From an uncultured Clostridia bacterium (GTDB lineage: Bacteria; Bacillota_A; Clostridia; Oscillospirales; Oscillospiraceae), in assembly GCA_946410505.1 (NCBI GenBank), contig CAMKAP010000103.1:1-7161 (forward strand): a stretch of DNA of 7,161 nucleotides, read 5' to 3'. The position numbers and the translations under genes were made by a program. This document shows, in pieces, positions 1-5,587 of the stretch. Each line of letters opens with the position of its first letter. Position 1 is the stretch's first letter. The notes under the pieces are model-generated. The model saw only the letters and a program-made list of their open reading frames with translations. It was not told the origin of the DNA and did not search any database.

Positions 1-772
1 GGATGCCCATGGAGCTGATCTCCATGGCGCAGCCCAGCACATCGTCCCAGAAGAGGATGTCGCCGTTTAAGTCCCAGTCGTCGTAGTCGGGGGCGCGGCC
101 GTCGTGGGGCTTGCCGGATCTGAGTTTGCCGCCGATGCCGATGATGAAGGTGGTCTTATGCTCTCTGACCCAGGCGTTCTCCCGCTCCTTGGGCGTAAGG
201 TCCGGCCAGCGGTCCTCCAGTTCCTGGCTCGTCACAAAGGAGACGCGGCGCTCCAGCTTGCCCAGGCGCTGCAGTTGGGGATAGATCGCCTGCATGGTAT
301 CCTGCGTATCGCAGATAGCGGTGACAATGTCCATAACCGTGAGCTTCAGGTAATCGAGATTCCGGTTCTCCGGCAAAATGATCTTCTCCCAGTCCCACTG
401 GTCCACATACACGGAGTGCAGGTTATCCAGCACATCCTCATCCCGACGGATAGCATCCATATCCGTATAGAGGCCCTTGCCGGGGAAAAAGCCGTAACGC
501 TTGAGGGCCACGCGCTTCCACTTGGCCAGAGACTGAACCACCTGCGCGCGGTGCTCTGAACGGAGAATGTCAAAAGAGACGGGGCGCTCATAGCCGTTCA
601 GGTTATCGTTCAGGCCGGAGTTTTCTTCCACAAACAGCGGGGCGGACACACGGTAGAGATTCAGCAGTGCCGCAAGGCGGTCCTCAAACAGGCGCTTGAG
701 CAGGCTGATGGCCTTTTGTGTGTCATAAATGGAAAGCAGGCTCTTATAGCCATCGGGTATCGTTGTATGCAT
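1..772 (-). CDS. asnA: Aspartate-ammonia ligase (asparagine synthetase A), C-terminus cut by window edge
   Basis: The enzyme makes L-asparagine from L-aspartate and ammonia using ATP, releasing AMP and pyrophosphate; it is cytoplasmic and has a class II aminoacyl-tRNA synthetase-like fold. The 257 visible residues carry AsnA hallmarks: SLAKWKR (81-87), GLYTDMDAIRRDED (100-113), LHSVYVDQWDWE (118-129), a TSQELEDRWPDL segment (181-192), GIGGKL (212-217), RAPDYDDW (226-233), and LNGDILFW through ISSMGI at the edge. The family is about 330-340 residues, so some 75-80 C-terminal residues lie beyond position 1. The ATG at 772-770 is preceded by GGAAGGAG about 6 bases away, which fixes the start. 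It lies 98 bp downstream of the DUF4364 gene on the same strand, with a moderate promoter in between. Identification is by motif recognition and I consider it near certain. Confidence 0.96.
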   Translation of the reverse strand, partial: MHTTIPDGYKSLLSIYDTQKAISLLKRLFEDRLAALLNLYRVSAPLFVEENSGLNDNLNGYERPVSFDILRSEHRAQVVQSLAKWKRVALKRYGFFPGKGLYTDMDAIRRDEDVLDNLHSVYVDQWDWEKIILPENRNLDYLKLTVMDIVTAICDTQDTMQAIYPQLQRLGKLERRVSFVTSQELEDRWPDLTPKERENAWVREHKTTFIIGIGGKLRSGKPHDGRAPDYDDWDLNGDILFWDDVLGCAMEISSMGI

Positions 773-785
773 ACTTGATCGCTCC

Positions 786-848
786 TTCCGTTTTACTCAG
801 ACTCAGAATCACACGCGAAACGGAAAGAGGATACTACCGATCGTGTGC
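786..848 (-). promoter_or_regulatory. asnA leader with two mutually exclusive hairpins, one covering the ribosome binding site
   Basis: Two inverted repeats lie in the leader. TTCCGTTT (825-818) can pair with AAACGGAA (793-786), and the latter overlaps the GGAAGGAG ribosome binding site. CACACG (848-843) can pair with CGTGTG (815-810), enclosing the first arm of the other stem. The two stems therefore form a pseudoknot or exclude each other. A tandem ACTCAG repeat (795-806, plus strand) lies in the loop. The loops are long (24 and 27 nt), so stability is uncertain. No T-box sequence is visible. Confidence 0.3.
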
Positions 849-853
849 TGTTT

Positions 854-882
854 ATAATACGTTTAGGATATTACTCAGTGAA
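854..882 (-). promoter_or_regulatory. Probable sigma-A promoter of asnA
   Basis: On the minus strand, TTCACT (882-877) is separated by 17 bases from TATTAT (859-854). The -10 matches the consensus at 5 of 6 positions and the -35 at 4 of 6. The -35 overlaps the last codons of the DUF4364 gene. The predicted start is near 847, giving a leader of about 75 nt before the asnA ATG. An overlapping TATAAA (856-851) is an alternative -10. Confidence 0.45.
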
Positions 883-1386
883 CAAATCCATGATTTTCTG
901 ATAATAACCCTCGGCGTTTTTGCGAAAGCGCTTTTCGATTTGCCTTGCCTGTTCCTCACCGGCACACAGAAGCCGCAGATGGGCGATCTCCCCTTTTCCG
1001 TCGGACATGGCCAGCTCCACGGTGCAGCCGTGCTCGTCTGCCTCGTGCCGGGCCACGATCATGGCCTCTCTGCGCAGCCTCTCCTCCACCGGGGCGATCA
1101 GGTGCATCGCCTTGACGCGCACCGAATAGGGCAGGCTGCTGCCCACCGTGTCGGCATTGCGGGCGCCCTTTTCGGTAATGCGATAGCCGTCTTCGTTTTC
1201 CTCAATATGGCCCGTATCCACCAGCTCACTGAGGCAGTCGGAATAATCAAAATATCCGATACCGCCGTCGCACTGACAGATCTCCAGCAATGTCTCCGGG
1301 TCCACCGTGCCGGGCAGGCGGCGAAGCACGAAGAGGATGAGGATCTTGATATCCAGTTTATCGTGGATGAAGCCGAAATTATCCAT
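871..1386 (-). CDS. DUF4364 family winged-helix protein, putative transcriptional regulator
   Basis: A 171-residue cytoplasmic protein. The N-terminus (FGFIHDKLDIKILILFVLRRLP, in part) and the following helices, with YFDYSDCLSELVDTGHIEE and the YRITEKG wing (68-74), look like a winged-helix DNA-binding domain over about residues 8-80. This is the signature of the clostridial DUF4364 family, which resembles PadR-type regulators. The C-terminal part (about 100-171) is charged and helical and probably serves dimerisation or sensing. The target is unknown. The ATG at 1386-1384 has GGGAGGA about 5 bases upstream, and a strong promoter lies at 1418-1445. It is followed by asnA on the same strand after 98 bp, so partial co-transcription is possible. 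Family assignment is by eye; a DNA-binding role is inferred. Confidence 0.85.
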   Translation of the reverse strand: MDNFGFIHDKLDIKILILFVLRRLPGTVDPETLLEICQCDGGIGYFDYSDCLSELVDTGHIEENEDGYRITEKGARNADTVGSSLPYSVRVKAMHLIAPVEERLRREAMIVARHEADEHGCTVELAMSDGKGEIAHLRLLCAGEEQARQIEKRFRKNAEGYYQKIMDLFTE

Positions 1387-1417
1387 TTCCGTCCTCCCTG
1401 GCGCGTTTTATTTACTT

Positions 1418-1445
1418 ATTATACTTCATCCGGCCTATTTTTCAA
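1418..1445 (-). promoter_or_regulatory. Sigma-A promoter of the DUF4364 gene
   Basis: On the minus strand, TTGAAA (1445-1440) is followed after 16 bases by a perfect TATAAT (1423-1418). This places the transcription start near 1411, about 25 nt before the DUF4364 start codon. It lies in the 118-bp divergent region shared with the plus-strand gene at 1505. Confidence 0.65.
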
Positions 1446-1447
1446 GC

Positions 1448-1473
1448 ACAAATTCTCCTTGCCCGCATAGACT
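1448..1473 (+). promoter_or_regulatory. Possible sporulation (sigma-K/sigma-E type) promoter of the gene at 1505
   Basis: No convincing TTGACA/TATAAT pair points rightward here. Instead CATAGACT (1466-1473) fits the CATAnnnT -10 element of mother-cell sporulation sigma factors, with AC (1448-1449) 16 bases upstream as a minimal sigma-K -35. The motif is short and could occur by chance. Confidence 0.25.
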
Positions 1474-1504
1474 GTACTGAAACCATTTGCATGGAGGTGC
1501 TGTT

Positions 1505-2296
1505 ATGCCCGAGAGAGTTGTGCCGAACCGGCCCGACGAAACGCCGCAGATCCGCGAGGCCGTGTCCGTCAGTACCCGCAAGATCTTCGACGGCTGCCGT
1601 GATAAGGACTGTGTTGACGATCTGCGGGTCTATCCTACCGTCACATCGCAGACCTACATAGAGAGTGCGCTGAGCATCCGGCCCCGGTCTGCGGAGCTGC
1701 TGCATGTGGCCGTCAAGGTGGAGCCCATCAGCTTCAACCGGGGCCACTATACCGTTGACTGTACCTATTTCTACCGTATCACAGCCGAGACCTTCCCGGC
1801 CGGAGAGACAGCTCTGGGCCTCGCTATTTTCGACAAACGGGTCATGCTCTTCGGCAGCGAGGGCAATTCCATGACCTTCTCCTCCGATGCCGCCGCGCCC
1901 GTACTCGGCGGTGATGAGCTTCCCGTTGCCGTCGTTAACGCCGTGGACCCGATCGCCCTGCACATGAAGCTGGTAGACCCCGGTACCCAGCCGCCTGCAG
2001 ACCTGGAGCCAGGCGATATTCCCGCCTATATCACCGACGCCTTCCCGGAGACACTGGTCTTGAACAGCGCAGGGCGGCGCTGGTATGTGACGGTGGGTCA
2101 GTTCAGCCTTGTTCGCCTGGAACGTGACACGCAGCTTCTGATCCCGGCCTATGATTACAGCATGCCGGAAAAGGAATGCCCGGGCAGCAGTGAGGACGAT
2201 CCCTGCGAGCTCTTCGGGCGAATCCGTTTCCCGGTCGAAGAGTTTTTCCCGCCCGACAGCGTACAGAACGCTGCGGAATACAGAAACATGATATGA
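1505..2296 (+). CDS. Conserved clostridial protein of unknown function, possibly sporulation-related
   Basis: A 263-residue soluble protein with no signal peptide or membrane segment. I recognise the overall sequence type from clostridial genomes, where it is annotated as hypothetical: an N-terminal NRPDETPQIREAV block (8-20), CRDKDCVDDLRVYP (31-44), VEPISFNRGHYTVD (72-85), AIFDKRVMLFGSEG (107-120), VDPIALHMKLVD (148-159), WYVTVGQFSLVRLERD (193-208), and a C-terminal MPEKEC...DPCELFGRI...FPVEEFFPP. A link to DUF3794/SPOCS spore-coat proteins is possible but not shown. The start is the ATG at 1505, because GGAGGTG at 1493-1499 lies 5 bases upstream; a TTG at 1487 would extend it by six residues but lacks such a site. 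It is a monocistronic gene with its own terminator, and the upstream CATAnnnT motif hints at mother-cell expression. Confidence 0.8.
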   Translation: MPERVVPNRPDETPQIREAVSVSTRKIFDGCRDKDCVDDLRVYPTVTSQTYIESALSIRPRSAELLHVAVKVEPISFNRGHYTVDCTYFYRITAETFPAGETALGLAIFDKRVMLFGSEGNSMTFSSDAAAPVLGGDELPVAVVNAVDPIALHMKLVDPGTQPPADLEPGDIPAYITDAFPETLVLNSAGRRWYVTVGQFSLVRLERDTQLLIPAYDYSMPEKECPGSSEDDPCELFGRIRFPVEEFFPPDSVQNAAEYRNMI

Positions 2297-2301
2297 TGAT
2301 G

Positions 2302-2333
2302 AAAGGGGATGTGAAAACTCACATCCCCTTTTT
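2302..2333 (+). terminator. Rho-independent terminator after the gene at 1505-2296
   Basis: A perfect 13-bp stem (2302-2314 with 2319-2331) with the 4-nt loop AAAC starts 6 bases after the stop codon; its 3' arm runs into five T residues (2329-2333). On the minus strand the same stem is followed by only three T residues, so it is a weaker stop for the converging gene at 2389. Confidence 0.88.
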
Positions 2334-2341
2334 CTCATACC

Positions 2342-2359
2342 CTCCCGGGAGTCATGACT
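2342..2359. repeat. Two overlapping 10-bp perfect palindromes
   Basis: CTCCCGGGAG (2342-2351) and AGTCATGACT (2350-2359) are each perfect palindromes sharing two bases, in the spacer between two convergent genes. They do not form a terminator (no T-run). They may be a protein-binding site or chance. Confidence 0.3.
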
Positions 2360-2388
2360 GTCATAAATACTGTTTGTCGTTCATCGTC

Positions 2389-3087
2389 TTATACCTTGCT
2401 TGCCGCTTTTTCATCCAGATACACGGTCACATCCCGGGGGATCTGCAGGAAAGCCGCAGGGACGGAGCTGTCATCCCGGCCATAGAGCATCTTGTGAACA
2501 GCGTCCGCCTTCTCCTCGCCGAATGCGAGCACAATGATCTCGGTTGCCCAGACCAGCGTGTAGATACCCATGGTGAAGCCATACTCCGGCACAGCATCTT
2601 CGGAGCCGAAAACCTCCGCGTTCTGGCGCTTGGTGGCGTCAGTCAGCTTCTGGCGGTGGCTCAGGGAATCATAAGGGACAGCGGGCTCGTTATAGCCGAT
2701 ATGAGCGTTTGCGCCAAGACCCAGCACCGCCACATCCAGGCCGCCAGCGGCCTTGATCTGCGCGTCGTAATCGCCGATCGTCTCGGGACTGAGGAAGTGG
2801 CAGTTTTCAGGCCGGATGTCCGTCTTTTCCACAAAACAGCTCTCCAGCATATGCCGACAGCTCTGCTCCTCATCCACGCCCTCAAACTCCGTCACGGCGA
2901 AAAGGCTGGCGTCCCGGAAGCTCAGCTCCCCCGCCGCGCAAAGACGGGACAGCTCCTCATAGAGGCCCCGGGGCGTCCGGCCGGCGGACAGGGCAAGCAC
3001 CGCGTCGGGCTTTTCAGCTACAATCCGTCGGATCTGTTCCGCCGCTTTTGCATTGCAGTCCTCATAACTGGCAATGATCGTTTTCAT
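2389..3087 (-). CDS. Glucosamine-6-phosphate deaminase (NagB)-like protein lacking the general-base Asp
   Basis: The 232-residue protein belongs to the NagB/6-phosphogluconolactonase sugar-phosphate isomerase fold. NagB converts glucosamine-6-phosphate to fructose-6-phosphate and ammonia, feeding amino sugars into glycolysis. Visible features are SAGRTPRGLY (34-43, phosphate loop; usually GGTP), LGLGANAHIGYNEP (122-135) with the ring-opening His129 and Glu134 kept, TMGIYTL (172-178), and Lys193 in the FGEEKA segment. Departures: the LDEY motif that holds the enolising Asp reads AVTEFEG, so Thr66 replaces Asp; the usual NGH reads NAH; and the second Arg of TRxANxR is Glu158. Activity may therefore be altered or lost. 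The start is the ATG at 3087-3085, preceded by AGAAAGGAG at 8 bases; an in-frame GTG/ATG extension has no such site. The DUF421 gene starts 36 bp away on the other strand. Confidence 0.85.
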   Translation of the reverse strand: MKTIIASYEDCNAKAAEQIRRIVAEKPDAVLALSAGRTPRGLYEELSRLCAAGELSFRDASLFAVTEFEGVDEEQSCRHMLESCFVEKTDIRPENCHFLSPETIGDYDAQIKAAGGLDVAVLGLGANAHIGYNEPAVPYDSLSHRQKLTDATKRQNAEVFGSEDAVPEYGFTMGIYTLVWATEIIVLAFGEEKADAVHKMLYGRDDSSVPAAFLQIPRDVTVYLDEKAASKV

Positions 3088-3123
3088 GGTATAGGCTCCT
3101 TTCTCCCGGGTCAAACTAACCCT

Positions 3124-3798
3124 ATGTGGATTATTATCTTGCGAACCGTCATTGTATACTTCGTCCTGATGCTCTTTCTCCGTCTGTTGGGCAAACGCCA
3201 GTTAGGAGAGATGGAGCTGTCGGAATTTGTGGTGGCGGCGCTGATTGCCGATCTGGCCGCCCACCCGCTCGAGGAGGCGGAGCAGCCGATGCTGCCTCCC
3301 CTGCTGGCAATCGCGGTACTCTCAGCCCTGGAGCTGCTGACCGCCTTTGTGAGCATGCGCAGTATCCGCGTGCGTGCCCTGCTTTACGGCCGCCCCTGCC
3401 TGATTATCGATCACGGGAAGCTCAACCAGACGGAAATGCGCAGAAACCGCTTCACCGCAGATGAACTGATGCAGGCCATACGCAGCAGCGGGATCCTCGA
3501 CATCAACGAGGTCCAATACGCCATTCTGGAAACAAACGGCACCCTCAACGTGATTCCCATTGCCGAGGCACAGCCCGTGACTGCCGGGCAGATGGGGGTG
3601 GCAACCGCACAGCCCGGCTATCCCAGCGTAATCGTAAGCGACGGCAGGATTATCGACGATAACCTGACGCATCTTGGCTACGATCGGAAGTGGCTGGATC
3701 GGCAGTTGCGTGAACACGGCCGGTCCGATCCGAAGCAGGTATTTCTCATGACCGCGGACGAGGCCGGAAATGTGTTTTTTTGCGCAAAGGAGGCTTAG
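3124..3798 (+). CDS. DUF421 (YetF/YdfS-type) membrane protein
   Basis: The 224-residue protein has two clear hydrophobic segments at about residues 2-22 and 57-78, with a weaker one near 33-46. These are followed by a cytosolic YetF-like domain (about 80-224). Family signatures are the GKRQLGEMELSEFVV block (23-37), LIIDHGKLN (93-101), RFTADELMQAIRSSGI (109-124) and NEVQYAILETNGTLNVIP (128-145). Bacillus relatives sit in the membrane, some linked to sporulation and spore germination; the biochemical role is unsettled. The start is chosen because MWIIILRT matches the family N-terminus. The reading frame stays open far upstream, but only antisense to the nagB-like gene. No good ribosome binding site precedes this ATG, which is unusual for this window. 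Its promoter, if separate, must lie inside the neighbouring gene. It converges on nrdR with a 19-bp gap and no terminator. Confidence 0.88.
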   Translation: MWIIILRTVIVYFVLMLFLRLLGKRQLGEMELSEFVVAALIADLAAHPLEEAEQPMLPPLLAIAVLSALELLTAFVSMRSIRVRALLYGRPCLIIDHGKLNQTEMRRNRFTADELMQAIRSSGILDINEVQYAILETNGTLNVIPIAEAQPVTAGQMGVATAQPGYPSVIVSDGRIIDDNLTHLGYDRKWLDRQLREHGRSDPKQVFLMTADEAGNVFFCAKEA

Positions 3799-3817
3799 GA
3801 ACGCCGCGTCGGCAGGC

Positions 3818-4276
3818 TTACTGCTTGTCCAGCAGCAGCTTGGACAGCTCCTCCATAAAGGTGTTGATGTCCTTGAAGCTGCGGTAGACAGAGGCAAAAC
3901 GAACATAGGCGACCTCGTCAATATCTTTCAGGCGCTTCATGACCATTTCACCCACGTTGACCGTGCTGATTTCGCGCTCCAGATTGCTCTGAAGCTCCTG
4001 CTCGATCTCATCCGCGATCTGCTCCAGTGTCTGAAGCGGAACGGGGCGTTTCTCACAGGCACGGACCATACCGTTGATGAGCTTGACCTTGTCAAAACTC
4101 TGGCGGCTGCCGTCCCGTTTGACGACGACGAGGGGCATCCGTTCAATGATCTCATAAGTGGTAAAGCGTTTGCTGCACGCGAGGCACTCTCTGCGGCGGC
4201 GGATGGTGGCGCCCTCCTCGGCAGGACGGGAATCGATCACTTTACTCTCGGTGTATCCGCAAAACGGGCATTTCAT
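3818..4276 (-). CDS. nrdR: Transcriptional repressor NrdR
   Basis: NrdR represses ribonucleotide reductase genes when dATP/ATP levels signal enough deoxynucleotides, by binding paired 16-bp NrdR boxes. The 152-residue length is typical. The N-terminal zinc ribbon has Cys3, Cys6, Cys31 and Cys34 (CPFC and CLAC), followed by RFTTYEIIE. An ATP-cone domain covers about residues 49-139, beginning [16 protein letters not shown] and ending with [16 protein letters not shown], all diagnostic. The ATG at 4276-4274 follows a GAGGAG about 10 bases upstream. It starts 34 bp downstream of the D-2-hydroxyacid dehydrogenase gene on the same strand with no terminator between, so the two probably share the promoter at 5308-5336, which carries NrdR-box-like sites. 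No ribonucleotide reductase gene is in the window. Confidence 0.97.
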   Translation of the reverse strand: MKCPFCGYTESKVIDSRPAEEGATIRRRRECLACSKRFTTYEIIERMPLVVVKRDGSRQSFDKVKLINGMVRACEKRPVPLQTLEQIADEIEQELQSNLEREISTVNVGEMVMKRLKDIDEVAYVRFASVYRSFKDINTFMEELSKLLLDKQ

Positions 4277-4310
4277 ATCTCTTTTCTCCTCTGTCTATAT
4301 AGATTGGATC

Positions 4311-5270
4311 TTATCGTTTGTACCCGGTTTCAAAATCCACGATGTTGCGAAGCGGCCGCCCCGCAAGATATGCGTTCAGGTTTTCGGCCGAAATCGCCAC
4401 GATGTTTTCCAGTATATCCGGAAGGTGGAAGTTCCCGGAGACATGTGGCGTGATCAGCAGATTCTCCAGCTCCCAGAGAGGGCTGTCTTCCGGCAGAGGC
4501 TCCGTTTCGCATACGTCAATGCCGGCAGCGGCGATCCGGCCGGAGCGCAGAGCCTCCGCCAGCACCTCCGTCTTGACCGCACTGCCGCGGCCGCAGTTGA
4601 TAAAGACAGCGGTATTTTTCATTGCGCGGAAGCGCTCCGCGGTATAGAGGGCTTTGGTATCGCCCGTGCCGGGAAGGAAGGAAGCGAGCACATCCGCCCG
4701 CGGAAGGACCGCGTCCAGCTCAGCGCTCAGGCACAGCTCGTCCACGCCCTCGGGGCAGGGACCCGGGCGGCGCTTGACGCCGATGGTATGCGCGCCCATG
4801 GCCTTACAGAGTCTGGCATAATGAAGCCCGATGTCACCCAGGCCGACAATGACGACCGTGCAGTCGGCCAGAGAGCAGACCTGGCCGAAATCCGTCCAAC
4901 GATGGGCGCGCTGCGCATCCCGGTAGCGGTGCAGATTTTTCTGCAGCGCAAGTGCCATGGCAAAGGCGTGCTCCCCCACAGCCTTGCCGTAGGCGCCGGT
5001 GGCATTGGTAAGAATCGTATTCTCATGCAAAACGCCGGGGACAATATAGGGATCCGCGCCGGCGGAATACAGCTGCAGGAGGCCCAGGCGAGGCGAGGCC
5101 TGGATCAGACCGGCAGGTACACAGCCGAGAATCACATCCGCCTGCTGTACAAGCTCCGACGTTGCGCCATTCATGCCGCAGTAAACAAAGCGGCAGTCCG
5201 GCCCGGCGCTCTCCAGCACCTTCTTATGCCGCTCTTTAACAGGCAGCGTAACCAGAACGGTTTTCATCAT
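4311..5270 (-). CDS. D-isomer-specific 2-hydroxyacid dehydrogenase
   Basis: This is a cytoplasmic NAD(P)-dependent oxidoreductase that interconverts 2-oxoacids and D-2-hydroxyacids. The 319 residues match the family length. The N-terminal half of the catalytic domain includes LLQLYSAGAD (64-73) and NATGAYGKAVGEHAFAMALAL (89-109, in part). The Rossmann domain starts at TVVIVGLGDIG with GLGDIG at 143-148. Catalytic Arg228 (INCGRGS), Glu257 (DVCETEPLP) and His276 (LLITPHVSGN) are all present. After the second beta strand Lys166-Arg167-Arg168 stand where NAD-specific enzymes have an acidic residue, so NADP(H) is the likelier cofactor. The substrate cannot be told. Tandem ATGs (5270 and 5267) follow AGGAGG at 5 and 8 bases; either could be used. 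An upstream extension to 5402 would overlap its own promoter and is rejected. It appears to be the first gene of an operon with nrdR. Confidence 0.9.
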   Translation of the reverse strand: MMKTVLVTLPVKERHKKVLESAGPDCRFVYCGMNGATSELVQQADVILGCVPAGLIQASPRLGLLQLYSAGADPYIVPGVLHENTILTNATGAYGKAVGEHAFAMALALQKNLHRYRDAQRAHRWTDFGQVCSLADCTVVIVGLGDIGLHYARLCKAMGAHTIGVKRRPGPCPEGVDELCLSAELDAVLPRADVLASFLPGTGDTKALYTAERFRAMKNTAVFINCGRGSAVKTEVLAEALRSGRIAAAGIDVCETEPLPEDSPLWELENLLITPHVSGNFHLPDILENIVAISAENLNAYLAGRPLRNIVDFETGYKR

Positions 5271-5298
5271 CCGATCCTCCTGTTTTATGTTAATCTTT

Positions 5299-5346
5299 TC
5301 GCTATATATTGTATTATGTTTTTTTTCGAAATGCAACATAAAGTTA
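5299..5346 (-). promoter_or_regulatory. Putative tandem NrdR boxes over the promoter
   Basis: The known NrdR box is a 16-bp palindrome, acaCwAtATaTwGtgt. Read on the minus strand, ATACAATATATAGCGA (5314-5299) matches at 13 of 16 positions with a perfect central CAATATATAG. A second site (5346-5331) with the core CTTTATGTTG matches at 10 of 16. The two cores are exactly 32 bp apart, the spacing typical of functional NrdR box pairs (31-32 bp). One overlaps the -10, the other the -35, as expected for repression. Counts were made by eye, and the second site is weak on its own. Confidence 0.5.
5308..5336 (-). promoter_or_regulatory. Sigma-A promoter of the dehydrogenase-nrdR operon
   Basis: On the minus strand, TTGCAT (5336-5331) lies 17 bases from TACAAT (5313-5308). 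The predicted start near 5301 gives a leader of about 30 nt before the dehydrogenase start codon. The -10 and -35 are overlaid by the two NrdR-box-like sites described separately. Confidence 0.7.
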
Positions 5347-5475
5347 ACGGAAATCTGTGCGCTTTCATTGCTGCCACAGGGCTTTTCCGCGAGATTGCGC
5401 AATACTGATCATCGCAGCAGCGAAGGATTCAAAAATCATTCGCCCGATGCTCATTGCGATGCGTATATGGCAAAA
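5347..5475. other. Intergenic stretch without a supported gene
   Basis: This middle part of the 394-bp intergenic region holds no gene I can defend. A 29-codon minus-strand reading frame (5454-5365) exists but lacks a ribosome binding site. A palindrome TTGCGCAA occurs at 5395-5402. Base composition is more GC-balanced than the AT-rich promoter segments on both sides, so it may be part of a dispersed repeat or a decayed gene. Confidence 0.4.
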
Positions 5476-5536
5476 CAGCAAGGCTGATTTGCTGCACAGC
5501 AAGGCTGTGCGGCGAAAAGCCTTTACACTTTTCGCC
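5475..5536. repeat. Cluster of three adjacent hairpins with a 12-bp direct repeat
   Basis: ACAGCAAGGCTG occurs at 5475-5486 and again at 5496-5507. Three inverted repeats follow one another: CAGCAA/TTGCTG (5476-5481 with 5489-5494), GCACAGC/GCTGTGC (5494-5500 with 5504-5510, 3-nt loop), and GGCGAAAAG/CTTTTCGCC (5511-5519 with 5528-5536, 8-nt loop). None is followed by a T-run on either strand, so they are not ordinary terminators. The arrangement suggests a structured RNA or an interspersed palindromic repeat element. Confidence 0.55.
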
Positions 5537-5539
5537 GTT

Positions 5540-5554
5540 ATATAATCATTATCA
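5540..5554 (+). promoter_or_regulatory. Putative Fur box upstream of the flavodoxin operon
   Basis: ATATAATCATTATCA matches the Gram-positive 7-1-7 Fur consensus TGATAATnATTATCA at all but its first two bases. Fur with ferrous iron represses iron-limitation genes, and flavodoxin is a classic member of that set. The site lies 33 bp upstream of the best -35 rather than over it. It does overlap the -10 of a possible leftward promoter, TTGCTT (5567-5562), 17-bp gap, TATATA (5544-5539). Confidence 0.45.
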
Positions 5555-5587
5555 TAAACGGAAGCAAAAAGAAAACGAATTCCCATC

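Noticed and set aside
104..559. Plus-strand open frame of 151 codons
   Set aside because: It lies antisense to asnA, whose minus-strand translation carries unmistakable family motifs.
773..870. T-box riboswitch upstream of asnA
   Set aside because: The leader is about 75 nt, lacks the conserved T-box sequence and has no antiterminator or terminator pair.
1442..2338. Minus-strand open frame of 298 codons
   Set aside because: It is fully antisense to the conserved gene at 1505-2296, crosses its terminator hairpin, and resembles no known protein.
2293..3123. Long N-terminal extension of the DUF421 frame
   Set aside because: The extension is antisense to the nagB-like gene. Family similarity begins at the ATG at 3124.
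5271..5402. 44-residue N-terminal extension of the dehydrogenase
   Set aside because: It would cover the promoter and NrdR-like boxes. The tandem ATG at 5270 has an ideal ribosome binding site and the family N-terminus.
4158..5408. Plus-strand open frame of 416 codons
   Set aside because: It is antisense to the dehydrogenase and the start of nrdR; GC-rich third positions keep it open.
5365..5454. 29-codon minus-strand reading frame
   Set aside because: There is no ribosome binding site and no recognised similarity. It is noted only as part of the intergenic region.
5475..5536. CRISPR array
   Set aside because: There are only two copies of a 12-bp repeat, 21 bp apart, with no regular spacers and no cas genes nearby.
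5522..5546. Rightward promoter TTTACA with TATAAT next to the Fur-like box
   Set aside because: The spacer is only 13 bp, too short for a sigma-A promoter, and no extended -10 is present.
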